From assembly GCA_016710365.1 (NCBI GenBank), contig JADJVW010000001.1, forward strand, positions 434,001-498,000: a DNA stretch of 64,000 nucleotides, given 5' to 3'. This DNA comes from Candidatus Caldilinea saccharophila. Lineage in GTDB: Bacteria; Chloroflexota; Anaerolineae; Caldilineales; Caldilineaceae. Every line of letters begins with the position of its first letter. Position 1 is the first letter of the stretch. The notes beneath the pieces are model-generated. The model was not told where the DNA came from. It searched no databases and worked only from the letters and a program-made list of their open reading frames with translations. The position numbers and the translations under genes are program-made. Shown here one piece after another: positions 31,801 to 44,505 of the stretch.

Positions 31801-32191
31801 CGTTGAAAACTTTGGTGTAACGATGGACGACCTGTCCCTCGCCCGCGGCCACGGCAGGCGCAGGATCAGCGCCCTCTTCCAGCACCACGATGACGCTTGC
31901 CAGTTGAAACTGGTCGGGTGAGCGTTGCGTGCTGGCCGCTACTTCTGGCTTGACCGCGCTTTCGCTCGATTCAGGCGCCAGTGCGTCGCCAGGCGTCAGC
32001 GGGCCTGGTGTGGGCTGCGGCGTCTGGGCAAGTTCAGTCTGGCTGTCGGATAAGACTGCGGGCAGGAACAGACGCGTCGCCGTATCCGGGGTTGCCGGTG
32101 TAGCATCTTGGGCAAAGACAGGGGTGACGGATGTCAGGACGAGAGAGAGGATCAACAAAAGCGCGGGAATACTCCGCCAATTGACCTTCAT
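28877..32191 (-). CDS. Secreted subtilisin-like serine protease (S8, cucumisin-like with PA domain)
   Basis: 1,104 residues. Signal peptide 'IPALLLILSLVLTSVTPVFA' is followed by a Thr/Pro-rich spacer and an I9 propeptide ('VIVVLEEGADPAPAVAAGEG'). The catalytic triad is in 'VGILDSGVWPEHPS' (Asp, ~194), 'DDNGHGTHTLTTSAG' (His, ~285) and 'GTSMSSPHIAG' (Ser, ~602), with the oxyanion Asn in 'ASAGNSGP'. A PA domain lies between Asn and Ser ('TGQIVVCERGVNARVNKSYN'), as in plant cucumisins. The C-terminal ~350 residues hold a fibronectin-like region ('VNITKSCDPAVIARGAKTTC') and a beta-rich domain. It is exported and probably degrades extracellular protein, possibly feeding the peptide importer upstream. 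Confidence 0.94.
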   Translation of the reverse strand: MKVNWRSIPALLLILSLVLTSVTPVFAQDATPATPDTATRLFLPAVLSDSQTELAQTPQPTPGPLTPGDALAPESSESAVKPEVAASTQRSPDQFQLASVIVVLEEGADPAPAVAAGEGQVVHRYTKVFNGVSMVMPEGNIGDVASSQGVKAVFLDELRQPDTDASPAFIGAPAAWAQLGGQESAGEGVIVGILDSGVWPEHPSVSDPDPSGKPYAAPPVVPGSNGFSGGVPRSTCDFGDTAWNPNDAAFSCNNKLIGAYDFIDTYKAFVGLLPTEFDSARDDNGHGTHTLTTSAGNAGVSSSIFGESRGVVSGIAPRAHVIAYRVCGDGGCYGSDSIAAVEQAILDGVNVINFSISGGNAPYGDAVELAFLNAYDNGVFVAASAGNSGPAPETVAHRGPWVTTVAASTSDRHFLSTLTLTANNGDTLNLVGATVTPGISTPLPVVLNTADPLCLNPAAPGAFTGQIVVCERGVNARVNKSYNVSQGGAAGMILRNLILQGLNTDNHFIPSVHIDGPEGDQMIAFFNAHAGVMATFTPGTATQVQGDVIASFSSRGGPQQLLGVSKPDITAPGVQILAGHTPLPATEDGGYPGQLFQAIQGTSMSSPHIAGVGALLKDLHPDWTPGQIKSAIMTTAKVAGVVKEDGVTPADSFDTGSGRVDVAAATNPGFTFDETKANYVALEKSLWNANYPSLYLPDMAGKITVQRTIRSVDNRARNWKVSVSAPPDVNISLPKQIRLNPGEALTFDITIDARYVPMGQVRFAMIEFKQGDRSVHFPVTLVRGEPNVNITKSCDPAVIARGAKTTCTVTLKNTTFDTAEVDFFDQLPPQLSLDPNSVVNAGVWGNSVVYKGPLAGAQPAIVTIGADPGGSPAGYLPLSIFGIGPIAGVGDETITNFTVPAFTYAGETWTRIGLVSNGYIVVGGGTSADINFANQIFPNPLQPNNVLAPYWTDLNPAAGGAMRIATLTDGVSTWLIVEWDAVPEYSTGRPNSFQVWITLGAVEDITFTYGSVNNGDGGFLTVGAENRFGNSGQNYYADGAGSLPVADTELRVTSVPGAPGETRVITYQATGVKKGVWSNCGILCSPNVFQGDNIACFIGQVTGR

Positions 32192-32509
32192 GCAGGTGTT
32201 CTCCTTTTTTCAGCAATGTTCAAAGAGGCTTGATGATGGAAATGCGCTGTGATGCTGGACGTAGTGCAACACAGGTTACACTATGACGGAAGATTATAGG
32301 CACAAAAAAATAGAAATTTCAATCAGGGAAAGCTGACAATTTTTGGCGCAAAATGGACCACGCCTTACGGACGCCTGAAATTATCCGCGTCACGTCGCCG
32401 TTCCGTCTCACCACAGGGGAACGATCAGCCGCGTCCAGTCGTCCTCAGGGTGAGCACTCATGATGGTCTGTGCACTGTCCGCAGATGGAGTGCAAGAAAG
32501 GGAAAAACG
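32192..32509. other. Divergent intergenic region between protease copy 1 and lipoprotein copy 2
   Basis: About 318 bases, A+T-rich in the middle, holding the presumed divergent promoters for the leftward subtilase and the rightward lipoprotein. I see no strong -35/-10 pair. The ribosome sites are AAGGAG-like on the minus strand and AAAGGGA on the plus strand. Confidence 0.5.
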
Positions 32510-33028
32510 ATGAACTATCGATCCATCGCCGTCATGGCTGGCTTGGCGGCGGCCATGCTGGTCACCGCCTGTGCGGCGACGCCGGAAACGCCCATGCCGC
32601 CCGCTGAGCAAAGCGCGGCACCGCCCACATTGTCCGTGGCGGCTCCGCAGTCGCCGCTAGCGGTTGAGCCGCCCCTGGCAGTCGAGTCGCCGCTGCTGAC
32701 GCCGATCTCCGTTGCTGCGGCTGCGGGCGGCGTGACCGGCGAGGCGCCCCAGGCGCTGCTGGACTTGATCCTCGACGACGCGGCCGGCCGCACTGGCCTG
32801 GCGCGCAGCGCGCTACAGGTGATCCAGGATCAGGCAGTGGTGTGGTCGGATGGCTCGTTGGGCTGTGGGCAGCCCGGCATGGTCTACACGCAGGCGCTGG
32901 TGGAGGGCTACCACGTGATCGTGGCGGCTGGCGATCAGACGCTCGACTACCGCGCCGGCCGCAACAATTCCTTCCGCCTCTGCGAGAACCCACGCCCCAA
33001 CGCGCCCGGCGCACCGCCCTCCCGTTGA
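32510..33028 (+). CDS. Small lipoprotein with WSDGSLGC domain (copy 2)
   Basis: 172 residues; ATG with AAAGGGA upstream. The lipoprotein signal is 'VMAGLAAAMLVTACAATPE', the spacer is rich in Pro, Ala and Val, and the C-terminal domain 'AVVWSDGSLGCGQPGMVYTQ', 'YHVIVAAGDQTLDYRAGRNN', 'FRLCENP' matches copy 1 motif by motif. The spacer has diverged completely while the domain is kept, so the domain carries the function. It converges on the second subtilase gene. Confidence 0.82.
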   Translation: MNYRSIAVMAGLAAAMLVTACAATPETPMPPAEQSAAPPTLSVAAPQSPLAVEPPLAVESPLLTPISVAAAAGGVTGEAPQALLDLILDDAAGRTGLARSALQVIQDQAVVWSDGSLGCGQPGMVYTQALVEGYHVIVAAGDQTLDYRAGRNNSFRLCENPRPNAPGAPPSR

Positions 33029-33031
33029 AAT

Positions 33032-33085
33032 TGTCTAAACAAAAAAGAGAAGGGCCGCTCGGCCCTTCTCTTTTTTGTTTAGACA
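33032..33085. terminator. Bidirectional intrinsic terminator
   Basis: Perfect stem of 25 base pairs: the arm TGTCTAAACAAAAAAGAGAA then GGGCC, a four-base loop GCTC, and the exact complement. The A-run and T-run flank the GC core on both strands, so it terminates the lipoprotein gene and the convergent subtilase alike. Confidence 0.92.
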
Positions 33086-33127
33086 CGATTCAGACGCCGC
33101 AGCGCCTGACGTCGCTTACCACACCTC

Positions 33128-37024
<3,897 letters not shown>

Positions 37025-37248
37025 GGTAACTCCTTCATTGGGATCAGAACGGTTAGCTGGGAATTCAGGGATGGATCTGCGTCCGAACGATGAGCATTCG
37101 ACTGTGGATGAAACTCTCCTTTCCAGGGCGCTGTGCGCTGAACAGAACGCTACGGTGCAACAGAAGACCATGCGTGGCGGCTTCGGTGGTTTATGAAGCA
37201 ACGCCAGCGTGTCGCATGTTGCGTGTGACGGCGCGCATGAGCCATGCG

Positions 37249-37278
37249 CTGACGAATAGGGGTTTTGCAAAGTATACT
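37249..37278 (+). promoter_or_regulatory. Possible promoter of the methyltransferase gene
   Basis: CTGACG, an 18-base spacer and TATACT, followed by a leader of about 50 bases to the GTG start. It lies in the 312-base divergent region upstream of the second protease, which shows no other clear signal. Confidence 0.35.
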
Positions 37279-37336
37279 CAAAGCATAAACGGCAAAACTT
37301 ATATACAGAGTATCAGAGAAAAGAGGAGCGTAAAGA

Positions 37337-38209
37337 GTGGAATGCTTACAATTTTCCGCCGATGTTTCCACTACGCTTGACGGACAATCATCCATCTGGA
37401 CGAAAAGCCGGCCACTGGCGCTGGTGACATCGAAAGAGGCTGTCGTGTTCGATCAATGGCTGCGGGCAAGCTATGCATGGGCGTGTGAGCGCCTTTATCA
37501 CGAGTTTGCCTGGAGCTACGACTGGGTAAGTTGGGGCGTCAGCGCCGGCGCGTGGGATCATTGGCGGCGTGTAGCGCTCGATGAAGTGCAGCCGCATGAA
37601 GCAACATCTGGCGCCCCGCTCCTGGAGCTTGGCTTCGGCACCGGTGTACTGTTGGCCGTGGCCGCTCAGCGCGGCGCCGCACTTGTCGGTCTTGAATTAT
37701 CGCCGCAGATGCACGCCGTGGCGACCGCGCGGCTGGAGGCGCACGGCATGTCAGCGCCGCGCCTCCGCGCCACCGCCCAACAGATGCCCTTCGCGGGCGG
37801 CAGCTTCGGCGCTATTATCGCCACGTTTCCCGCGCGGTATATGCTGGAGCCGGCCACGCTGCGTGAGTGTCATCGCGTCTTGCGCGCTCGCGGCCGATTG
37901 ATCATTGGCGGGCTGTGGGTGGTTCCGACGGTAGCAGGACGTCGGCTGCAATTGCCGTTGCTCTATGGTGCGCCTTCCGCAGCGCAAGTTAACGCGGTGC
38001 TACAGCGGGTCGAGGGCGCAGGCTTTGCCGCCACCCTGCAAATGGCGCCGCGGCGCAGAAGTCGCTGTGGTCGTGGGGAAAACACCGATCAATGCAGGAG
38101 AGAGGGAAGCACCCGTAATGAAGCTGCCAAATCTTATGAAACGTCTTTTGGGCAAACCGCTGGAGCCATCACAACCGACGGCGCCCCCGCTTGCACCGTT
38201 GACGCCTGA
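37337..38209 (+). CDS. Class I SAM-dependent methyltransferase
   Basis: The GTG start has GAGGAG eight bases upstream; a second GTG at 37445 is possible. The Rossmann motif is 'PLLELGFGTGVLLAVAA', followed by 'GLELSPQMHAVATARLEAHG', 'ATAQQMPFAGGSFGAIIATF' and 'ECHRVLRARGRLIIGGLWV', typical of Methyltransf_11 enzymes. Substrate unknown. From about 38050 the stated frame becomes basic and atypical, while another frame reads 'GAEVAVVVGKTP', the usual end of such proteins. A one-base insertion in GCCGCGGCGC is therefore likely. That corrected frame runs on, without a stop, into the rhodanese gene. Confidence 0.82.
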   Translation: MECLQFSADVSTTLDGQSSIWTKSRPLALVTSKEAVVFDQWLRASYAWACERLYHEFAWSYDWVSWGVSAGAWDHWRRVALDEVQPHEATSGAPLLELGFGTGVLLAVAAQRGAALVGLELSPQMHAVATARLEAHGMSAPRLRATAQQMPFAGGSFGAIIATFPARYMLEPATLRECHRVLRARGRLIIGGLWVVPTVAGRRLQLPLLYGAPSAAQVNAVLQRVEGAGFAATLQMAPRRRSRCGRGENTDQCRREGSTRNEAAKSYETSFGQTAGAITTDGAPACTVDA

Positions 38210-38552
38210 ACTTGAGCCGGATGAACTTCAAGTCCCCGAAATCACGCCGGCGGCTTTGCGCAGTGCGTTGCAGGACGACCAGCCTCTGCTCTTGCTCGAC
38301 GTGCGCGAACCCTACGAATGGCGGCAGGTGCGCATCCCTGGCGCGCGCCACATGCCGATGAACAGCGTGCCACAGCACCTCGCCGAGCTGCCGACCGACC
38401 GGCCAATCGTGGTCTTCTGCGCGCACGGCAGCCGTTCGTTCGGCGTGGCCTACTATCTACGCACCGAGGGCCTCGACGCCTGCAATCTGACCGGTGGCAT
38501 TACCCAGTGGCATGTCCAGGGCGGCGAGGTCGAAGTGCGCACGACGCTGTGA
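38118..38552 (+). CDS. Rhodanese-like sulfurtransferase domain protein
   Basis: 144 residues. After a basic, Pro-rich N-terminus comes one rhodanese domain: 'LLLLDVREPYEWRQVRIPGA', 'MPMNSVPQHLAEL', the active-site loop 'VVFCAHGSRS' with the persulfide-forming Cys, and 'LTGGITQWHVQGG'. Such single-domain proteins carry sulfane sulfur in the cytoplasm. The ATG overlaps a TAA in one upstream frame. The corrected methyltransferase frame is continuous with it, so a fusion protein is possible. Confidence 0.9.
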   Translation: MKLPNLMKRLLGKPLEPSQPTAPPLAPLTPELEPDELQVPEITPAALRSALQDDQPLLLLDVREPYEWRQVRIPGARHMPMNSVPQHLAELPTDRPIVVFCAHGSRSFGVAYYLRTEGLDACNLTGGITQWHVQGGEVEVRTTL

Positions 38553-38612
38553 TGCGTAACAGGTGATACGTAATACGTGAGGCGTAAGGCGACATTACGT
38601 ATTACGCATCAC
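38549..38612. repeat. GTGATGCGTAA-type inverted repeat (copy A)
   Basis: Left part GTGATGCGTAAC..GTAAT and right part ATTACGTATTACGCATCAC form a hairpin between convergent genes. The stop codons of the rhodanese gene and of the ABC exporter gene both fall inside it. A related array lies at 59307-59388. Confidence 0.75.
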
Positions 38613-40538
38613 ACTTTGATCACGAAATTGCGTCTCGTAGAGTGTGGCATAGAGGCCGCCCTGTGCGAGCAATTCCCGATGTGCGCCCTGTTCGATAATT
38701 TGTCCCTTCTCCACCACGAGAATTTTGTCCGCGGCCAGGATGGTGGAAAGCCGATGCGCGATGACGACGCTCGTCCGTCCACGCAGCAGCGGCTGCAACG
38801 CGGCTTGAATCAGCGCCTCACTTTGCGAGTCGAGATGTGAGGTCGCCTCATCCAGCACGAGGATGCGCGGATCCTTCAGGATCACCCGTGCGATGGCGAG
38901 ACGCTGTTTCTCCCCGCCGCTCAAACGATAGCCGCGTTCGCCGACTTGCGTGTCGTACCCTTCGGGCAGAGCGGCGATCATCTCGTGGATGTTCCCAGCC
39001 CGGCACGCCGCCTCCAGTTCCGCCTGCGTGGCGTCAGCTTTGGCATAGAGCAGGTTGGCGCGAATCGTATCGTGGAAAAGGTAGGTCTCCTGGCTGACGA
39101 TGCCGAATTGCTGCGACAGCGAGTCCAACGTAATGTCGCGCAGGTCAATGCCATCTAACAAGATGCGACCGGCAGTCGGGTCATACAGCCGTGGCAGCAG
39201 GTAGGTGAGCGTCGTTTTGCCCGCGCCGCTGGGGCCGACCAAGGCCGTCAAGTCGCCCGGCGCGATTTCAAAGTTGATGTTCTGCAAAGCGTGGCGGCGC
39301 AACAGACCGGCTTGATCGGGATCGGCTGCCTCTGTGGTTGCGGCAGTCGAGGTTGCGTCATCTTTCCCATTCAAAGCCGCGCTCCCATCTGCTTGGGGCA
39401 GGTGCAGCACATCCCCAATCAGCGGGCCCTGATATTGAAACCAGACATCTTCGAAGCGAATATGTCCCTCTGTCGTGTGAAGTTGGACCGCGCCGGGTTT
39501 ATCCTGAATCTCGACCGGCAGATCGAGATATTCGAAGACGCGCTCAAAGCTGACCAGCGCGGTCACAAACTCGACCTGCACGTTGGTCAACGCTGAAATC
39601 GGCCCGTAGAGCCGCGCCAGGTACGCCGTAAAAGCCACGATCGTGCCCACGGTCAGCGCGTCGTTGAGCACCATCCAACCGCCCACCCAGTAGACCAACG
39701 CGCTGCCGACCGCACCCACCAATCCCAGCCCCATGAAAAAGAGCTGGGAGACTTCGGCGCGACGCACGCCGATATCGCGCACGTTGGCGCTGACCGCTTT
39801 GAAGCGCTGCTCCTCGGCGGGCAGGCGGTTGAAGGTTTTCATCAAGAGCGCGCCGTTGACCGTGAGCGTCTCGGTAATCTGGCTGCTCATGTCCGCGTTG
39901 TAATCTAACGCCTGGCGTCGAATCTTGCGCAAGGTCAGGCCGACGCGGCGCGCGGGCAGCAAAAACAGCGGCAGCACCGCGACCGAAAGCAACGCCAGCC
40001 GCCATTCGATGCTGATCATGACCGCCAGCGTTGAAACCAATGTCACGACGTTGGTCAGGATCTCCGGGATCGTGCTGGTGATGGCGCCCTGTGCGCCGAT
40101 AACGTCATTGTTAAAGCGTGAAACGATCTCGCCTGATTTGGTGTTGGTAAAAAAGCGCATCGACATGCGCCCCAGATGATCGAACATCTGGTTGCGCAGG
40201 TCGTAGATGATGCCTTCCCCGGCGCGGGCGCTGAAATGACGTTGCACGACGCCCAGCAAGCCCGTCAGCAGCGGCACGGCAAACAGGCCGATCGCCAGCA
40301 GGTTCAACAAGCGCAGATTGCCACTCGGCAGGACCTGGTCGATCAGCGCGCGATAGATCAGCGGCGGCAGCAGCCCCAGCAGAGAGGTCAACGTAATCGT
40401 GACCAGGACAATCGTGATGGCGCGCATATAGGGCCGCGCATACTGAAAGACGCGACGCAACAGCGCACGGTCAATGATCGGTCGCTGTTTGTCCGATTCC
40501 TCGAAAGTGATATACCGCCACCAATTTCCGCTGTGCAT
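38595..40538 (-). CDS. ABC exporter with fused membrane and ATPase domains
   Basis: 647 residues. N-terminal transmembrane domain with six helices ('ITIVLVTITLTSLLGLLPPL', 'LVSTLAVMISIEWRLALLSV', 'WVGGWMVLNDALTVGTIVAF'), a Gly/Asp/Ala-rich insert near residues 395-430 ahead of Walker A, then 'GPSGAGKTTL', Q-loop 'QQFGIVSQETYLF', signature 'RLSGGEKQRLAIARVI', Walker B 'ILVLDEATSHLD' and His switch 'VVIAHRLSTI'. It works as a dimer and exports lipids, peptides or drugs; substrate unknown. The next gene on this strand begins 25 bases away, upstream. Confidence 0.94.
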   Translation of the reverse strand: MHSGNWWRYITFEESDKQRPIIDRALLRRVFQYARPYMRAITIVLVTITLTSLLGLLPPLIYRALIDQVLPSGNLRLLNLLAIGLFAVPLLTGLLGVVQRHFSARAGEGIIYDLRNQMFDHLGRMSMRFFTNTKSGEIVSRFNNDVIGAQGAITSTIPEILTNVVTLVSTLAVMISIEWRLALLSVAVLPLFLLPARRVGLTLRKIRRQALDYNADMSSQITETLTVNGALLMKTFNRLPAEEQRFKAVSANVRDIGVRRAEVSQLFFMGLGLVGAVGSALVYWVGGWMVLNDALTVGTIVAFTAYLARLYGPISALTNVQVEFVTALVSFERVFEYLDLPVEIQDKPGAVQLHTTEGHIRFEDVWFQYQGPLIGDVLHLPQADGSAALNGKDDATSTAATTEAADPDQAGLLRRHALQNINFEIAPGDLTALVGPSGAGKTTLTYLLPRLYDPTAGRILLDGIDLRDITLDSLSQQFGIVSQETYLFHDTIRANLLYAKADATQAELEAACRAGNIHEMIAALPEGYDTQVGERGYRLSGGEKQRLAIARVILKDPRILVLDEATSHLDSQSEALIQAALQPLLRGRTSVVIAHRLSTILAADKILVVEKGQIIEQGAHRELLAQGGLYATLYETQFRDQSVMRNT

Positions 40539-40562
40539 AGTTTTGTGCGCCTTCTCCCCTTC

Positions 40563-40937
40563 TTACCCTTTCCCCCGCCGCTGCACGATCTCCGTCAGCG
40601 CGCCGCCGATGGTGCAAAAAGCGCCAGCATAGAGCGCCGGCTGCCAGCTTCCCAGAAAAACAAAGAACATAAGCGGCGCCACGCTCGCCATCCCGCCTAG
40701 AAACGCGTGCATCCCGCCGCGCTGCCGCACATAGAGCGCGGTCAAGACGCCGGCCAACAACGGGCCGAACAACGTGGCAATGGCCTCGTACTCGATGGAA
40801 AGCGTGAGCGTCTGCACCAACTCGGTGAGCACGGTCACCAGAAACGTATTGGCGGCAAACGCAAACAGCACCCCCTGCCAGGACAGTGGCGGCTTCCCCC
40901 CATCAGGCGCCGTAGTCCGCCGCGCACGACGCGTCAT
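40563..40937 (-). CDS. Small membrane protein of unknown function
   Basis: 124 residues from the ATG at 40937; AAAGG lies just upstream. Three or four hydrophobic segments ('GVLFAFAANTFLVTVLTELV', 'IATLFGPLLAGVLTALYV', 'APLMFFVFLGSWQPALYAGA'). No domain recognised. It precedes the ABC exporter by 25 bases on the same strand and probably shares its transcript. Confidence 0.72.
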   Translation of the reverse strand: MTRRARRTTAPDGGKPPLSWQGVLFAFAANTFLVTVLTELVQTLTLSIEYEAIATLFGPLLAGVLTALYVRQRGGMHAFLGGMASVAPLMFFVFLGSWQPALYAGAFCTIGGALTEIVQRRGKG

Positions 40938-40968
40938 ACCTTTTCGCACGGCAAGCAGCAAGACACAA

Positions 40969-41014
40969 TTTTTTTCTCCCCATCTCTCTGTCTCTTCATC
41001 TCCTTGTCTCCCCT
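40969..41014. repeat. Pyrimidine-rich simple sequence tract
   Basis: Tandem variations of 'CTGTCTCTTCATCTCC' and 'TTGTCTCCCC' between two minus-strand genes. The same motif type fills a 230-base stretch inside mfd. Confidence 0.6.
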
Positions 41015-41016
41015 CC

Positions 41017-41853
<837 letters not shown>

Positions 41854-41965
41854 ACTGAGCAGTATAGCGCCGAAACGCCATCTTGCCAGAATAGTGATTA
41901 CATTCTATAGCGAGCCGGTTGACGCCTCCCCTGCTTCCCTACTCGTTTTTCCATCCCCGCGGCCT

Positions 41966-43675
41966 ATGATACAATCGCCGTTTGTGACTACGTTATGGTC
42001 GTTGCTCTTTTCACCGATTGGGCCGGCGCTGATCCTGCTAGCCGGCGCCGCGGCTGAAATCTCGCTGGGTCGCTGGTTTCGGCGTGCGCAGTGGCACACC
42101 TGGTTTGCGCTCGCCTTTCTAGGCAGCGCCGGACTGGTTTATATCGGGTTGCAATTTTCCGGCGTGGTGCCGACCTATGGCCGCCCCTGGCAGCCACTCT
42201 TGCAAAGCGCCACCAATCTCTACTGGATCGCCGATGGGTGGAACTATTATCTCGGCGCGCTGATCCTGCTGGTGGGCGGGCTGGGCATCCTGCTCAACCG
42301 CGCACGCACCCCCGACGGTAAGCCGGCGCCACGCTTACACAGCGTACTTGCCACCGATCTGATCCTCATAGCCGCCAGCCTGCTCTTTGTCGCCAGCGGC
42401 AATCTGCTCACCGTGCTGCTGACCTGGGTCTTTCTCGATATTACAGTGATCTTGCGCCTCGCCGCAGAGCCGATAGGCGCCGTGCAGTCCGAACGCGCGC
42501 GCGCCAGCGAAGCGCAGATTCTCAGCTTGATCGGCGCCGTCTTCCTCTTTGTTGCGCTGCTGCCGGCTGGACCAGCCGGCCTGGCGCAAGAATTGACGAT
42601 CGGCGCCATCCCCACCGAAACCCTGGTGTTGTTGCTGCTGGCGACTGTCATCCGCGCAGGATTCTATCCCTTTCACTTGTGGCTGCTGCCGCGCTCGGCG
42701 CACCGGCTCAATCTGTCTGAGCGCCTGCTGGATCATCTGGTTCCGGTGCTCGGCGGACTATGGTTGTGGGGACGCGCGCTGCAACTTGGCGGCGGCGCGC
42801 TGCTATTCTCGCCGGAGATGCTGTTTGTGATCGCGCTGGCGATCTTTGCAGCGGCGCTGGCCGCTTTCACTGCGCAAGATCACACTTATTATGTCGCCTT
42901 CGTTTTGGTTACATCGGCTGGAATTGCTGCATTGGCAGGGCTGCTGGGCGCGACGCCGGGGCCAGCGTCGATGATGTGGCCGCTGACCGCGTTTGCGTTG
43001 GGCGGCGCCTTATGGATGGTGGGCGATCAGACGTGGCGTGCGTGGGGCTGGCAGATTCCCGTGAGCGTCGGTGCGCTCGCGCTGGCAAGTGTGCCCTTTA
43101 CCCCTGGGTTTTTGGCGCAGCCGGCGCTGGCGCGCTTGTTGACGAGTGGCCCGGCCTATTGGCCCGCGTTTCTACTCTATGTGCTGGCGCAGGGGATGTT
43201 GATCGCTTCGGTGCTGCGCAGTTGGAACGCCGAACACAAAGCATCCACCGACCTGCCCGACAGCTACTTACTCAAGCTGCTCACCGCCTGTCTTTTGCTG
43301 GGATTGCCGCTGGCCGTCGCCGGTTTTCTGCCGCGTTTCGCCGAAACGCTGGTGGGAATTCCTAATACCATCGCTGACTCGCTGGGCAATCCACCCAATG
43401 TGGTGGCCAACGCCGAGGTATGGGTTACGCTGGCACTGCCCCTCCTGCTTGGCTTTGGGCTGGTGTGGCTGCATCCGCGCGTGTGGCCGCGGCTGGGCGA
43501 TTTGCCAGACCGCATCAGTCGCTTCAGCCAACTTGAATGGCTCTTCAATCTGACGGTATGGGGCATTGACTACAGCGCTCAGATCGGCAAGCATGGGCTG
43601 CGCGTGGTCGAAGGCGCCGGCTATGTCGGGTGGGCGCTCGCCATCGTGTTGCTGGGATTGCTATTGGTGCGCTGA
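41966..43675 (+). CDS. NuoL/NuoN-like proton-antiporter membrane subunit (gene 1 of 3)
   Basis: 569 residues from the ATG at 41966, with about 14 hydrophobic helices. The core resembles the Proton_antipo_M domain: 'LLTVLLTWVFLDITVILRLA', then 'VIRAGFYPFHLWLLPRSAHR', which matches the conserved 'K/R-x-x-PFHxWLPdA' helix of NuoL/M/N and Mrp subunits. Lys/His channel residues are sparser than in true NuoL. Its stop overlaps the next ATG (TGATG). No quinone, flavin or iron-sulfur subunit is nearby, so it may be part of an ion-translocating module of unknown partner. Confidence 0.78.
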   Translation: MIQSPFVTTLWSLLFSPIGPALILLAGAAAEISLGRWFRRAQWHTWFALAFLGSAGLVYIGLQFSGVVPTYGRPWQPLLQSATNLYWIADGWNYYLGALILLVGGLGILLNRARTPDGKPAPRLHSVLATDLILIAASLLFVASGNLLTVLLTWVFLDITVILRLAAEPIGAVQSERARASEAQILSLIGAVFLFVALLPAGPAGLAQELTIGAIPTETLVLLLLATVIRAGFYPFHLWLLPRSAHRLNLSERLLDHLVPVLGGLWLWGRALQLGGGALLFSPEMLFVIALAIFAAALAAFTAQDHTYYVAFVLVTSAGIAALAGLLGATPGPASMMWPLTAFALGGALWMVGDQTWRAWGWQIPVSVGALALASVPFTPGFLAQPALARLLTSGPAYWPAFLLYVLAQGMLIASVLRSWNAEHKASTDLPDSYLLKLLTACLLLGLPLAVAGFLPRFAETLVGIPNTIADSLGNPPNVVANAEVWVTLALPLLLGFGLVWLHPRVWPRLGDLPDRISRFSQLEWLFNLTVWGIDYSAQIGKHGLRVVEGAGYVGWALAIVLLGLLLVR

Positions 43676-44505
43676 TGGGATTTTCTCCGTTCTCCGCAAT
43701 TGGTCTGTTGTTGGCAAATGGGCCGGGCATTCTGTTGCTGTCGGCGCTGACGGCGAGCATTGTGCTGTTTTGGGATTGGCGTTGGGCGCTGTCCGCGGCC
43801 GTGATCGTCCTGCTGGCCCTGAGCAGCATTGGCGCAGCGCTCCACACCTTAAGTCCGCTGGTCACCGCCGGTCAATGGCTGGCGAGCGTGGTGGCAGGCG
43901 TGTTGTTAGGCTTGGCCGGTCGCTTCCATCCTGCCGCTGCCAACACGCACACGAACGGCAACTGGCTTCTCCGCTTGATTGCGCTTGGGTTTATGGTGGG
44001 TGCGTGGTGGGTGATCGATCCTGGCGTCAGCCTGCCCCTCTTCACACAAGGCGAGACTGACTTGATTTTCTGGCTAGGGCTGTGTGGCTTGTTGATCGTG
44101 AGCCTTTCGTCGGCGCCGCTGCATACAGGCATCGGGCTGATGTTGATGATGGCGCCGCTCCAGGCGATCGCTGCAGTCTTACTGCCGGGTTCGGGCATGG
44201 CGCTCCTTGTCAGCATCGCACAGATCTTGCTTGCGCTTAGCTGCGCGTATCTTGTCCTGGCGCAGCCAAGCCTGGTGCGCGCATCGCGCCGGACGCTGCC
44301 ACTTCCCGGCGAAACCACGCCGACGCCACTGCCGGCACAAACGATCCAGCCGGCGCAAACGACCCAGTCAGCGCAAACAACCCAGACGGGCCAAACGCCG
44401 CTGCGTTTCCCTAAGCCGCGCCAGCAGCAACCCGCATCGCTTGCGACCGGCGTCACCCCCAACCCTGGACAGGAGCCACAAGTGCCGGTGGAGAAAAGCG
44501 CATGA
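43675..44505 (+). CDS. Membrane protein of antiporter-like operon (gene 2 of 3)
   Basis: 276 residues with seven or so hydrophobic helices ('LLLANGPGILLLSALTASIV', 'LLRLIALGFMVGAWWVIDPG', 'MALLVSIAQILLALSCAYLV') and a soluble C-terminal tail of 60-70 residues. The tail contains a short degenerate repeat based on 'QTTQ' ('QTIQPAQTTQSAQTTQTGQT') and is Pro/Thr/Gln-rich. No family recognised. It is locked in an operon: its start overlaps the stop of gene 1 and its stop overlaps the start of gene 3. Confidence 0.75.
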   Translation: MGFSPFSAIGLLLANGPGILLLSALTASIVLFWDWRWALSAAVIVLLALSSIGAALHTLSPLVTAGQWLASVVAGVLLGLAGRFHPAAANTHTNGNWLLRLIALGFMVGAWWVIDPGVSLPLFTQGETDLIFWLGLCGLLIVSLSSAPLHTGIGLMLMMAPLQAIAAVLLPGSGMALLVSIAQILLALSCAYLVLAQPSLVRASRRTLPLPGETTPTPLPAQTIQPAQTTQSAQTTQTGQTPLRFPKPRQQQPASLATGVTPNPGQEPQVPVEKSA

